20,760 nt of DNA. Origin: a virus. Shown here in pieces: positions 1 to 8,100 of the stretch. The stretch lies in IMG/VR virus record IMGVR_UViG_3300017758_002524, positions 1 through 20,760 of that record. The stretch is one strand, 5' to 3'. Each line of letters begins with the position of its first letter. Positions within the stretch are counted from its first letter, which is position 1. The position numbers and the translations under genes are program-made. The notes beneath the pieces were generated by a model, which saw nothing but the letters and a program-made list of their open reading frames with translations, ran no database searches and was not told the DNA's origin.

Positions 1-385
1 CAAATAGTGTAGGAAATAAATTATTAATCTGGTCTTTGACAGCATCAAATACAACTTTTCTAGGAAATGGTGGAGCTATTTTAACTACATCACCTATTGC
101 ATGTGTAGTTGCAGTAGAACCTCTTGCACTTCTAACTACTGTAACTTGATTATTTATAGTATCAATAGAACTACAAAACATAAGTTCTTGTCCTATTTCT
201 ATAACAGAACCTGCGTCCATCATATCTTCTTCTTCTTGTGTAAGAAGGTCACCGTTAAAACTAACAGTTGTGGCAGATGTGCTGCTAATAGCAGAAGTTA
301 AAACTGTATACGGTTGTAAATCGTCCATAGGTTCGAGATATTCTCGATACACTCTATCGACTAGATTACCTATAGTAGTACTCAT
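1..385 (-). CDS. Probable head-tail adaptor/connector protein (C-terminus beyond window)
   Basis: The reading frame opens at ATG 385-383 and stays open to base 1, giving 128 visible residues; the C-terminus lies outside the window. The protein begins MSTTIGNLVDRVYREYLEP. It then has a beta-rich stretch that includes an acidic QEEEDMMDAGSVIEIGQE segment, TVVRSARGSTATTHAIGD, and PPFPRKVVFDAVKDQINNLFP. This order (N-terminal helix ending in a YLEP-like motif, a small barrel with a VVRGxxGTxxxxHxxGD-like strand pair, then a helix after a PRF/PFPR motif) is one I associate with short proteins encoded just after the capsid genes of actinobacterial and marine phages, probably head-tail joining proteins. 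It starts 4 nt after the preceding stop, so it is translated from the capsid module. Only a weak AGAG-type ribosome binding site is visible. The family assignment is from memory of the pattern, not a search. Confidence 0.7.
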   Translation of the reverse strand, partial: MSTTIGNLVDRVYREYLEPMDDLQPYTVLTSAISSTSATTVSFNGDLLTQEEEDMMDAGSVIEIGQELMFCSSIDTINNQVTVVRSARGSTATTHAIGDVVKIAPPFPRKVVFDAVKDQINNLFPTLF

Positions 386-389
386 GGTA

Positions 390-728
390 CTAAGCGTCTC
401 TAAGTAATACTGTTATTGCTGAACTTGTGTCTTCTGTTGCACCTGATACAAACCTAATAGAACCTGTAGATGCAAAAGCCCAACCTGATGGGTCAACTCT
501 TGTGAGTTTGTCTGCAGCAACTGTGTAAGATACTGCTGAACCATCTGTCTCTTTTACATCAATATATGTACCACCACCATCTTGGTCTGCTGACCATTGA
601 AAGGTGACTGTTGTTCCATTAAAAGCTGAATTAGGTATAAACCCTGCTAGTAACATCCCATCCGTTGGTATAGGTGGACTTTGTGTAGCACTACCAGTGT
701 AAGTTACGCCTACTAATTTATTTGCCAT
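390..728 (-). CDS. Small beta-rich virion protein, possible capsid decoration or fibre protein
   Basis: This 112-residue protein starts at ATG 728-726, with AAGGA upstream. It has no signal peptide or membrane segment and alternates short beta-prone strands with Gly/Ser/Thr turns. It contains TVTFQWSADQDGGGTYIDVKE in the middle and ends in an SGATEDTSSAITVLLRD-type strand. This resembles a family of small phage proteins with a 'solution of inserted values plus SxDGGTTYxDV' look, encoded right after the major capsid gene. The resemblance is remembered, not computed. Its position between the capsid gene and the probable head-tail adaptor fits a surface decoration or minor head protein. A role in tail or receptor contact cannot be excluded. 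The stop lies 4 nt before the next gene. Confidence 0.7.
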   Translation of the reverse strand: MANKLVGVTYTGSATQSPPIPTDGMLLAGFIPNSAFNGTTVTFQWSADQDGGGTYIDVKETDGSAVSYTVAADKLTRVDPSGWAFASTGSIRFVSGATEDTSSAITVLLRDA

Positions 729-771
729 TAATTTTTTTCCTTATATATTTATTTGATTATAGCAGAACTAA

Positions 772-793
772 GGGAGCAGGTGGAGCTACTCCC
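772..793 (-). other. Inverted repeat between capsid and decoration genes
   Basis: Arms gggag (772-776) and ctccc (789-793) are complementary across a 12-nt loop, in the 83-nt gap after the capsid stop codon. Transcribed on the minus strand it could form a short GC-rich hairpin and act as an mRNA 3'-end stabiliser or weak attenuator. No T-tract follows on the minus strand, so it is not a standard intrinsic terminator. Five pairs with a long loop is weak support. Confidence 0.25.
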
Positions 794-811
794 AAAGTTC
801 CAATATTTACT

Positions 812-1933
812 TTAGCTATTTGTTTGTTCAAATAGTAAGTGATATGAAGGAGGTCCGAAATCGAATCCCATCTCCATATAAATTGCTTTACCGATTCTAG
901 CGTTAGCATCTTGGTCAATATCTCTTACAAACACTGTTCCCTTTCCTGGGATGTTTGTGAATATTGGCTTAATGAATGCCAAGTCTAAGATGTAAGCAGT
1001 TCCTGCAGGCATGATATTAGGGTCTAAGACCATCATACCAATAGAACCAAACGGTGTTACAACGGTATCAATGTCGATACCTGCTACATTTCTATCCCTT
1101 GGGATAATTGCTGCAGCTAAACCAATGGTGCCTTTAGCTAGTTCTTTGTTAAGAGCTAGTAATTGCTTTGGTGTAACTACCAATACAGGTTGCTTCATTG
1201 GAGCATGAGCGTCATAAAGTCGCTTCATGCCATCAGCGATAGCATCCCATGTAAGGTCACGAGCTGCAGATGTTGCATCTCCGTCAGCATCACAATAATG
1301 TATGTTACCACCAACATAAGTTGGGGCTACTGTATTGTTAGCATTTGCATTTAAACCAATCCATTGTTTAAGACCACGCATTTCACGAGTTCCTGAACCT
1401 GGAGTGGTGTTAGCACCGTCAGCAAATGTTCCGTTAAATGCGAACCATTCTACTTCTCTTGCTACTTTTTCCATTGCTAATTCTAATTGATTAGCAAATT
1501 CATCGGTTACTGGGTTACCACCAAAAAGACCAAGTTTGTCTCCTGCTGTAACAGTTCCATCTCCGTCTGAGGAGTTGGCTATGTTTGCAGATAAGTCAAA
1601 TGGATTTTGATTCATGTAACTTGCTAAAGCTGTGTATGTCATTTGGACACCCTTATGGAATACCTGTGTAACGAAAGTATAAGCTACTCTGTCACGACCT
1701 AGATATTCTGTCGGAGCTGCACCTTCTTGACCTTTAGTAGGTTCTGAAGATACTGTCTGATTATCAGCTGCTTGGATTTGAAAGAAGGTTGACTGTATTG
1801 CAGTTCCTCCATTTAAACCACCAACGGCAGATAGGAAAGGTGTTCTTTGACCACCAACTTTAAACAATTCACCAGTAAAGTTATTAATATTTTGAGCATA
1901 AATGCTACTGTTAGTCAGGGATATTGCTCCCAT
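812..1933 (-). CDS. Major capsid protein, HK97 fold, SU10-like
   Basis: This 373-residue protein is the building block of the icosahedral head. Features consistent with the SU10-type (DUF5309-like) HK97-fold family are: an N-terminal segment with FLSAVGG; an EYLGRDRVAYTFVTQVFHKGVQMTY strand region; a long helix ELAMEKVAREVEWFAFNG around residues 148-170 followed by a TREMRGLKQWIG motif; a PVLVVTPKQLLALNK helix; and a C-terminal IGKAIYMEMGFDFGPPSYH strand set. The start at ATG 1933 is backed by AGGAGA at 1943-1948, 9 nt upstream, the clearest ribosome binding site in the capsid module and consistent with high output. It directly follows the probable scaffold gene. No separate prohead protease is visible in the window. 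The sequence looks less AT-rich than the long genes upstream. Confidence 0.92.
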   Translation of the reverse strand: MGAISLTNSSIYAQNINNFTGELFKVGGQRTPFLSAVGGLNGGTAIQSTFFQIQAADNQTVSSEPTKGQEGAAPTEYLGRDRVAYTFVTQVFHKGVQMTYTALASYMNQNPFDLSANIANSSDGDGTVTAGDKLGLFGGNPVTDEFANQLELAMEKVAREVEWFAFNGTFADGANTTPGSGTREMRGLKQWIGLNANANNTVAPTYVGGNIHYCDADGDATSAARDLTWDAIADGMKRLYDAHAPMKQPVLVVTPKQLLALNKELAKGTIGLAAAIIPRDRNVAGIDIDTVVTPFGSIGMMVLDPNIMPAGTAYILDLAFIKPIFTNIPGKGTVFVRDIDQDANARIGKAIYMEMGFDFGPPSYHLLFEQTNS

Positions 1934-1992
1934 AATTAATCTTCTCCTAGTTATTATCTAATACTTAAATTTTTCGAAGAAGTAAAAGCTAC

Positions 1993-2451
1993 TTAGTTGT
2001 TCTTTTTTGCTTCTTCTTGTGCGTATAACTTAGCAGCTATAGATTGTTTTACGGTTCCTTTGTTGACAATTTCATCAAGCTGTGCAACTGCATCTGTGTT
2101 GTAGTTGTCTACCACAGAATTTTGTTGTATATTGTTTAGCCTGTCTTGACTTGCTTCAACTTGTTGTTGTAGTCCAACATCTTGTTGTAATCCGTCTTGT
2201 TGCCCAAACTCTACTCCAAATTCTTCTGTAGCATATTGCTTGATGTTATCAACATTTAGTTCGCCTTCAAACATCATATCTACTGCTTTACCAACACCTT
2301 TAGTAGGGTCTAGACCTGCTAATTTAAAAACTTGCGTTCTCTCTTTAGCTTCATACTCTGCAACTTTTCCTTTTAGAAATTCATTTTGTTCTCGAATCTC
2401 TTTCCAGTTCTTATCGCCTGTGTTAGTTTGAGAGTTGTTCTCTTCTGTCAT
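1993..2451 (-). CDS. Probable capsid scaffolding protein
   Basis: This 152-residue, charged, Gln/Asn-rich protein has no Cys and no hydrophobic core. It starts with a polar tail, then a helical heptad-like stretch (KNWKEIREQNEFLKGKVAEY and onward, about residues 14-40). A motif ERTQVFKLAGLDPTKGVGKA follows, then a Q-rich segment (residues about 83-110) and a basic C-terminus ending AKKNN. Short, acidic/Q-rich coiled-coil proteins with an 'AGLDPxxGxG' motif encoded immediately before the major capsid gene are typical phage scaffolds that assemble the procapsid and then leave it. Its place between the regulatory gap and the capsid gene supports this. The start ATG 2451 has only a weak GAAGAAAGA-type site upstream. 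The assignment rests on composition and position. Confidence 0.72.
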   Translation of the reverse strand: MTEENNSQTNTGDKNWKEIREQNEFLKGKVAEYEAKERTQVFKLAGLDPTKGVGKAVDMMFEGELNVDNIKQYATEEFGVEFGQQDGLQQDVGLQQQVEASQDRLNNIQQNSVVDNYNTDAVAQLDEIVNKGTVKQSIAAKLYAQEEAKKNN

Positions 2452-2485
2452 TATTCACTTGTCTTTCTTCATACAGGTTTTTACA

Positions 2486-2506
2486 AGTGGTGTATGAGTA
2501 ACCACT
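2486..2506. repeat. Inverted repeat AGTGGT/ACCACT
   Basis: Perfect 6-nt arms agtggt (2486-2491) and accact (2501-2506) flank a 9-nt loop in the leader of the scaffold gene, downstream of both promoter-like sites. It could form a 5'-leader hairpin in the transcript or be a protein-binding site. It shares the GTGG/CCAC core with the palindrome at 2625-2639. Confidence 0.35.
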
Positions 2507-2511
2507 GGTTT

Positions 2512-2539
2512 ATTCTACGCTACTGTTTTTATTTGACAG
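2512..2539 (-). promoter_or_regulatory. Possible sigma70-type promoter with inverted repeat over the -35 box
   Basis: Read on the minus strand there is CTGTCA (2539-2534; 4 of 6 matches to TTGACA), a 16-nt spacer, and TAGAAT (2517-2512; 5 of 6 matches to TATAAT). The inverted repeat tgaca-ggtct-tgtca (2534-2548) covers the -35 box, an arrangement that could serve as an operator. It would direct transcription into the scaffold and capsid genes about 60 nt away. Support is pattern only; host sigma preferences are unknown. Confidence 0.35.
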
Positions 2540-2619
2540 GTCTTGTCAGTAGGCATCAAGACCGATTACAATTTTGAAAGGTCATTTTTACCCCCAGACC
2601 TAACTATGGGGTCATATTG

Positions 2620-2646
2620 AGTATACCACATATTGTGGTTGTGCAA
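2620..2646 (-). promoter_or_regulatory. Possible sigma70-type promoter with a palindrome in the spacer
   Basis: Read on the minus strand there is TTGCAC (2646-2641; 4 of 6 matches to TTGACA), a 15-nt spacer, and TATACT (2625-2620; 5 of 6 matches to TATAAT). The plus-strand sequence accacatattgtggt (2625-2639) fills the spacer and is a palindrome with 6-nt arms around a 3-nt centre. Such a palindrome between -35 and -10 is a classic repressor-site position. It lies just after the stop codon of the last cassette gene and points at the scaffold gene. The spacer is shorter than the ideal 17 nt. Confidence 0.4.
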
Positions 2647-2649
2647 GTA

Positions 2650-3711
2650 CTAACCTTCTAAAAGACCAGTTACTGCTCCTGTTTGTCCTTGGACTGCTCC
2701 TAATGATACAGAGCTTTGTGTCTGTTGCTGATTCATAATATTCATAACTGTTGACAGTTCTTCTTGTTGACCTAATTCAGTTCCTTCTAAAATATCTTGG
2801 ACTGATGGTACATCTCTACCCTGTGCTAGTGCTTGTTGCTGTATAGTTCTTACCTGTGCAAAACCTCTTCGTGCTTTTTCTACACTTAAACCTAAGTTAC
2901 TTAATTCCTCTGCAGCTTCAATAGATATATCTGTTCCTGCAAGTAATGCTTCTGCACCTATCCTTGCTGTCCTAATTTGCTGATTTAATATTTCGCTAGA
3001 AGTCAATGTACCAGAAACTAAACCTTTACCTATCTCTGGGTCTATAGCACTTGCTATTATTTCTTCATCTGTCAACACTCTGTTAAAGTTTCTTAAATAA
3101 AATTCTTTAACTTGTGGTATAGCGTTTAAAACATTTGTACGAACAGTATTTATTCTTTGACCAAACTCATCTGGTGACACAACATTTTCTATAAGCTGTG
3201 CTCTTCTTTCTTCTGTCAAAATAACATCTGGGTTTATATTAATGTTTTCTAATCTCCTTTTATAAGAGTTTTGTATAGAGGTATACTCTGATTCTGAAAA
3301 TTTTACTGTTGCTCCATCTGCATTTAGATTTCCTGGAAATAAGGTTTTATATAAATCTGTTTGTCTAACTGTGGCTATGGCACTATCAGCATCGTTACCA
3401 AATTCTATATAAGCATTTGTGTATTCTTCAATTAGTTCCTCTGGTAAAGAATTACCAAATTTTAATTTAGCTGAATCTTTAATTCTTTTTTTAGCTTGTG
3501 GTGTTAAGGTCGTGCTGTCAACAGTAGAATTATTTTCATTTGTCGGAGCTGTATAATTAATACCACCAACAGTTGTTTTCGATTCTCTTAATGCTTGTTC
3601 ATAATTAGTTGTATAACCAGATGATTTAAAATTATCTATTGATGCTGTATCATTTTCATCAACTGTATAACCTTTTAAATAATCACTTCTATAATAAGTT
3701 ACTGTTGCCAT
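2650..3711 (-). CDS. Cassette protein of 353 residues, probable internal virion protein, function unknown
   Basis: I do not recognise a defined family with certainty. It is soluble and mostly helical, with no signal peptide. Visible blocks: an N-terminal Tyr/Asp-rich start; IATVRQTDLYKTLFPGN near residues 109-126; a charged helix SEYTSIQNSYKRRLENI near 140; FYLRNFNRVLTDEEIIASAI near 204-222; a helical bundle GAEALLAGTDISIEAAEEL and onward near 250-287; then a Gln-rich tail ending in a GAVQGQTGAVTGLLEG flexible end. An 'R.T..Y...FPG' block followed by 'Y.R..L' helices resembles proteins encoded near the portal/capsid of actinobacterial siphoviruses, thought to be particle components. Its ATG overlaps the preceding stop (TAATG), so translation is coupled to the 483-residue protein. 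It is the last gene before the regulatory gap. Confidence 0.7.
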   Translation of the reverse strand: MATVTYYRSDYLKGYTVDENDTASIDNFKSSGYTTNYEQALRESKTTVGGINYTAPTNENNSTVDSTTLTPQAKKRIKDSAKLKFGNSLPEELIEEYTNAYIEFGNDADSAIATVRQTDLYKTLFPGNLNADGATVKFSESEYTSIQNSYKRRLENININPDVILTEERRAQLIENVVSPDEFGQRINTVRTNVLNAIPQVKEFYLRNFNRVLTDEEIIASAIDPEIGKGLVSGTLTSSEILNQQIRTARIGAEALLAGTDISIEAAEELSNLGLSVEKARRGFAQVRTIQQQALAQGRDVPSVQDILEGTELGQQEELSTVMNIMNQQQTQSSVSLGAVQGQTGAVTGLLEG

Positions 3712-5162
3712 TATCTCTGTGCTCTGACTATACCAGATTGTACACCTATAGATGAAGACATATTATCTGTAAGGTCGTCTAGTACTTTCATATTATTATT
3801 ATTTAGACCGTATGTAGTTAATAATTGGTTTGCTACTGTCTGGTCATTAGCTTGTAAAATTTTAATCCATATATCAGAAGTTTCATTCACTCTTTCACCT
3901 AAAGCGTTAAAAGAAAAGTTACGCCACGGTCCTGCTATTTCTTCATAAGTTAAACTTTCATCGTAATTAGGAAACAAAACTTTTCTCTGTCCTAATAATA
4001 AATTGTTTATAATCATTAAACCATCTGCTTCAGATTCAGCGTTATTATATTTGTCTGCGTATTCAGCTAAAGTAGTATCATCTAATTTGCCATACAATGG
4101 ACCTAGTACTGCTTTGCCTCTATTGCTAACAACACCATATCCTTTTCTAGACTCGCCTAATGTTCCTCTACCGTCTAACCAATTCGTTATGTCTGTTGCT
4201 ACTTTAATACCAGATGAACTGTCAGCTAAAGCAGTTATCTGTGCAGAAGCCAAAGTATCACTTAAAGGTGCTGTGCCTGTTGTTCCTTGTGTTACAGAAT
4301 CTGCAAACCATGTTGCAAAAGAAACTCCGTTGTTGTCAACTATTGTATCTACTCCATCTACTCCTGCATCTATAAGTGCATTTCTCCACAAAACTCTATT
4401 CTCATCTCTGTAAACAGCAGCATCAACAGGTAAATTATCAGCATTAATATCTCTACCTCTTGATAGTATTAACCAATCTATTGTTTCTTGGCTTTGTCTT
4501 GTAAACCAATCAGTATTATTCCATTCATAATCTGCTATGTCTCTATCTTCAACAAGACCTTGAATCCATAACTCCATCATTTCTGGGTCTGACTTTAACC
4601 AAGGTTGCCCTTCTACTGCAGCATTCCATTGTTCTGTAAAACCTATAAAAGGATTTTCTCCTTGTAATATAACGCGTTCTGGTAATTCTTCTATAGCACC
4701 AAAATATATAGCAGTCGTCCACATATCATCACTAGCTGTTTGTACCTGTGGTTTTTCTCTACCACTATAAAAACCATCTAACTGTTGTTGTGTGGCTGTG
4801 TACCTCATGTAAATTTCTGTATTAGGTATTTGCCAAACAACATGCTGTTGACCTTCGTATTCCCATATTTCAGAATTAACAAAACCTTGTGTAGGTGGTA
4901 CTACTGGTACTACTGTTTCTGGTGTTTCTTGTTCTACTGTTTCTTCTTTATCAATCTTTTCTTCTTGGTTAAATAAAAACTCATAAAACCCTGGTTGTAA
5001 TTCTGTAGTTTGCATTTCTTCTAATGTAAAAGGACCGAAACTCTTATATAAATTTGTAGCGTAATTAGTGTAGTCTTCAATATCTAATGATTTACCTGCT
5101 GCAGGTCCATTAGTTTTAATATAGTTATTTAAATTTCTTACAAATAATTCTAATTCATCCAT
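3711..5162 (-). CDS. Cassette protein of 483 residues, probable internal virion protein, function unknown
   Basis: This is a soluble 483-residue protein. Residues 1-65 form a small helical domain. A Glu/Val/Pro-rich linker (about 67-92, with TVEQETPETVVPVVPP) leads to a beta-containing region, EIWEYEGQQHVVWQIPNTEIYM. A Trp-rich central part follows (WFTRQSQETIDWLILSRGRD, near 220-240). The C-terminal part (about 350-455) reads GPLYGKLDDTTLAEYADKYN, then LLLGQRKVLFPNYDESLTYE, EIAGPWRNF and ILQANDQTVANQLLTTYGL. This last 'FPxYDxxLxYxxIAxPW...ND...LLxxxG' pattern looks like one in large structural proteins of actinobacterial and uncultured marine phages, where the role is unknown. The gene is translationally coupled on both sides through TAATG overlaps. 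I infer a virion-internal or adaptor role from position only. Confidence 0.7.
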   Translation of the reverse strand: MDELELFVRNLNNYIKTNGPAAGKSLDIEDYTNYATNLYKSFGPFTLEEMQTTELQPGFYEFLFNQEEKIDKEETVEQETPETVVPVVPPTQGFVNSEIWEYEGQQHVVWQIPNTEIYMRYTATQQQLDGFYSGREKPQVQTASDDMWTTAIYFGAIEELPERVILQGENPFIGFTEQWNAAVEGQPWLKSDPEMMELWIQGLVEDRDIADYEWNNTDWFTRQSQETIDWLILSRGRDINADNLPVDAAVYRDENRVLWRNALIDAGVDGVDTIVDNNGVSFATWFADSVTQGTTGTAPLSDTLASAQITALADSSSGIKVATDITNWLDGRGTLGESRKGYGVVSNRGKAVLGPLYGKLDDTTLAEYADKYNNAESEADGLMIINNLLLGQRKVLFPNYDESLTYEEIAGPWRNFSFNALGERVNETSDIWIKILQANDQTVANQLLTTYGLNNNNMKVLDDLTDNMSSSIGVQSGIVRAQR

Positions 5163-8100
5163 TATCTCGGTGAGACTCCTGTTTCAATATTACTGATATA
5201 ATCTTGTTCTTCTCTTTTATTTTTAAGTTCAGTATACTCTTTAAATACATAATTAATTATAGGTTCACTTATTTTCCATGACAAGGACCAGTCGTCTGAT
5301 ACTTCACCAAATTGTTTAAATGTATCTTTACCCAATTTTCTCCAATCAGCGTTTTCAGTTCCACCAAATATTGCACCACCTGCTTCTGCTACAGTACCTA
5401 AACCTTGATTTACTCTTGCTTTATTTAATGCTTGACCTACATCTACAAGTAATACACCTACTTCATAAGCTACATAAGCAGATAATGCAGGTGCTGCTAT
5501 TGATGCTAAACCTAATGCAGGTGCTAGTCTTCTTAAACTTTCTACTATAACTATATCTCCTGGGTCAAAGACTTGCAAAGCAGATAATCCCTTACCTACT
5601 AATTTTTTAGACGCTTTGTATATATCTTCAAATACTTCTGGTGCTTCGTCAACTAATTCCATCCATTTATTTCTTCCTTCATCTGTAACATATTCGGAAA
5701 CATCTTTAGAACCAAAGCGTGGGTCGTTTGCTTTTGCTGCACCAACTGTTCCTCCTTCAGTTCTCGGCACTATCTTAGCTATATCTTCATCAATAGTATC
5801 TCCCTGCATAATTTTTTCTAAAGTACTTTCGTCTAATTCTATAAATGCACTATCAGGAGCTAAAATTTCCATTTCATTACCATCAATACCACCTCTTATA
5901 CCTAATGCTTCTGTGTCAATTATTTCTGCTGTATTTACCAAATAAGCCTTTACTTTTGGGTCTGCTTCTCCTGCATTTCTACCCATCGAAGATTGATAAA
6001 ACAACATCCCTTCAGATACATTATAAGATTTACTAGCACTACTTATAGGTGTAGCACCACCGTGTACTCCTAATTCACCTGCTCTAAACACAACAATATA
6101 ATCTGTGTCAGGAAGGTATGAATTTTGTACTTTAGCTAAATGTGTTTGCATAATGTTTTTAATTTCAATTTGATTATCTACTACTAAATCGACTACAGTT
6201 TTGTCTACACCTGCTATGTTTAATAAATCAATTTCTTGATTTATAGAGTTAGTATTAAAATCTACACCTGTTTCCATAACAGGTACATCACCATATATAA
6301 CTTTTTTAATAATGTCTGCTTTAGAATCATAGGCATCAAAAGCACCTGAGGTTTCAAAATGATGTAGATAATATATAAATTTAGATAAGTTTGTTCTGTT
6401 AACATCATCAAATTTACTTAATGTTTTATTTTCTAAGGCAGGTATTAATGTATTTTCAATAAAATCCACAGTGTCTGTGTTGTTAAAATAATTTCTAACT
6501 GTGTATCTTGTATATAAAGATTCCCCTATCTTGTTAGTAAAATCTCTTTTATCTGAAAAAACACCAAAAGGATTTGTAGGACGGTCATCTAAATTTTGTA
6601 TTAAAGTAGCTGCTCCTGCATTTGGGTCTATGTTCGGCATCATTTTAATTAGTTGTTGCATTACTGGATGATTTTTAATAGGAGCATTTAATCTAATAAG
6701 TTCGTCTACAAATTCATCTATTTTATATTGTTGTCCAAAAATTGCATCCTCTGGGTTTGTCCAAAAATTTTCTGGGTTTTGGTTAATAGGATAACCATCT
6801 ACCATTTCTACATTGTAATGATAAGAACTTGCTACATTTGTAGGTGTGTCTGTTTCATTTAGTAAAGCATCTATTAAAACTTGATACCTTTCAGGTTTTG
6901 TAAACGCTTCTTCTCTGGCTAATTTGGACACTGTTGCGTATGGGTTATTTTTAATATGTTTATTTGCAACATCAATATTAAATTGTGCATCATCTATTTT
7001 TTCTAATCCATAAGAGTTTTCATTCATAAAAATGTATGATTTACTACCAACATCTTCTATGTCATTGGTATAAACTAATACATCTGCATCTTTAAAATGT
7101 TTTTGTAATGCTTGTGCTGATGTAAAATCATTTGTTATATCGTATGTTTTACCATCAATTTTTATTTGTGTTACATTTGTATATTGATTTACATCACCTG
7201 GTCGTTCTATAAACCCCTGTATAAAATCTGCACTCATTTCTTTTTCTATACCGAACTCTACAAATATTGCTGTATTTGGTATGTTTACTACATTTGCACC
7301 AGGTTTTATGTTTACTTTGTATAAATCGTAACCATTTCTTAAATTAAAATCTCCTGCTTGACTTTTTAAACCTAATTCATCTAAAAATCCTGCAGCAACA
7401 TTTTCATCATCAATAATATTTATAGTAGATGTAGAACTTTTTAAACTATTAGGTTCATTTTCTATATCCCACAATGTTTCACTATATATTTCTTCACCAT
7501 CATATCCATCTAAATCTTGAAATTTTACAGTTAAATCATTATTAGAAGTTTCTGCAACAATGTTGAAATCTGCTTCTACGCCTGTTGGTAATGTAATAGT
7601 TATTTCTCTCGTAACCATACCATCTGTTACTTCATAAAAATCTCCTACTTTTTCAAAACTTACTTGTTCTGATAATTCACTAACTAAATCATTGACTTGT
7701 TCTTGTATAAAATTTAAATTATCATTGGCTATTTTATATAATTGTTCACCACCATAAAATTGACTTGCTCTATCTAAAGCTGCATTGTAAGTTCCTGCGT
7801 GAAACTTTTTATTTACTGTTTCACCTTTAGATATAGAATGATATAACTCTATACCATCATCTACTACATTTGTAGGTGTGATTGCAAAAATGCCTTCGCC
7901 TTTTAATGCTTGTTTATACTCTGTTTCTGATATTGCACCATTATCATATAATTTTTTAACTTTTTGTTCTTCTGTTAAATTTTCAGGAGGTGTTTCTAAG
8001 TCTTTAACTATATCATCAAATTTAGATTCATCACTTATTCTTGGGTCATCAGGACTAACTTCTTCTCCATAAAAATCTGTGTATGTAACTTTGCCATCTG

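Larger units (their letters stand above)
2452..2649 (-). promoter_or_regulatory. Intergenic control region ahead of the scaffold/capsid genes
   Basis: At 198 nt this is the longest non-coding stretch in the window, and it separates the tightly overlapping cassette from the capsid module. On the minus strand it holds two promoter-like box pairs and three inverted repeats, listed separately where supportable. No open frame of note lies on the minus strand. A further hairpin-like pair, cccca/tgggg (minus strand, about 2591-2610), has no T-tract. The likely job is independent, stronger expression of scaffold and capsid, which are needed in far more copies than the upstream proteins. Confidence 0.55.

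Noticed and set aside
1980-1994. Inverted repeat aagta/tactt at the scaffold stop codon
   Set aside because: Five A/T-rich pairs in AT-rich DNA are expected by chance; no regulatory meaning can be supported.
2533-2561. TTGACA on the plus strand as a plus-strand promoter
   Set aside because: The expected -10 position 17 nt downstream reads tcaaga, and no plus-strand gene follows. The hexamer is better explained as part of the inverted repeat at 2534-2548.
2591-2610. Hairpin-like ccccca...tgggg as an intrinsic terminator after the cassette
   Set aside because: No T-tract follows on either strand, and the stem is only five pairs with a 10-nt loop.
4003-4413. Plus-strand open frames, the longest 136 codons, and many of 60-110 codons elsewhere
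   Set aside because: All lie antisense to long minus-strand genes with clear protein character, lack convincing ribosome binding sites, and have low-complexity Leu/Ser/Phe/Cys-rich translations typical of reverse-complement shadows.
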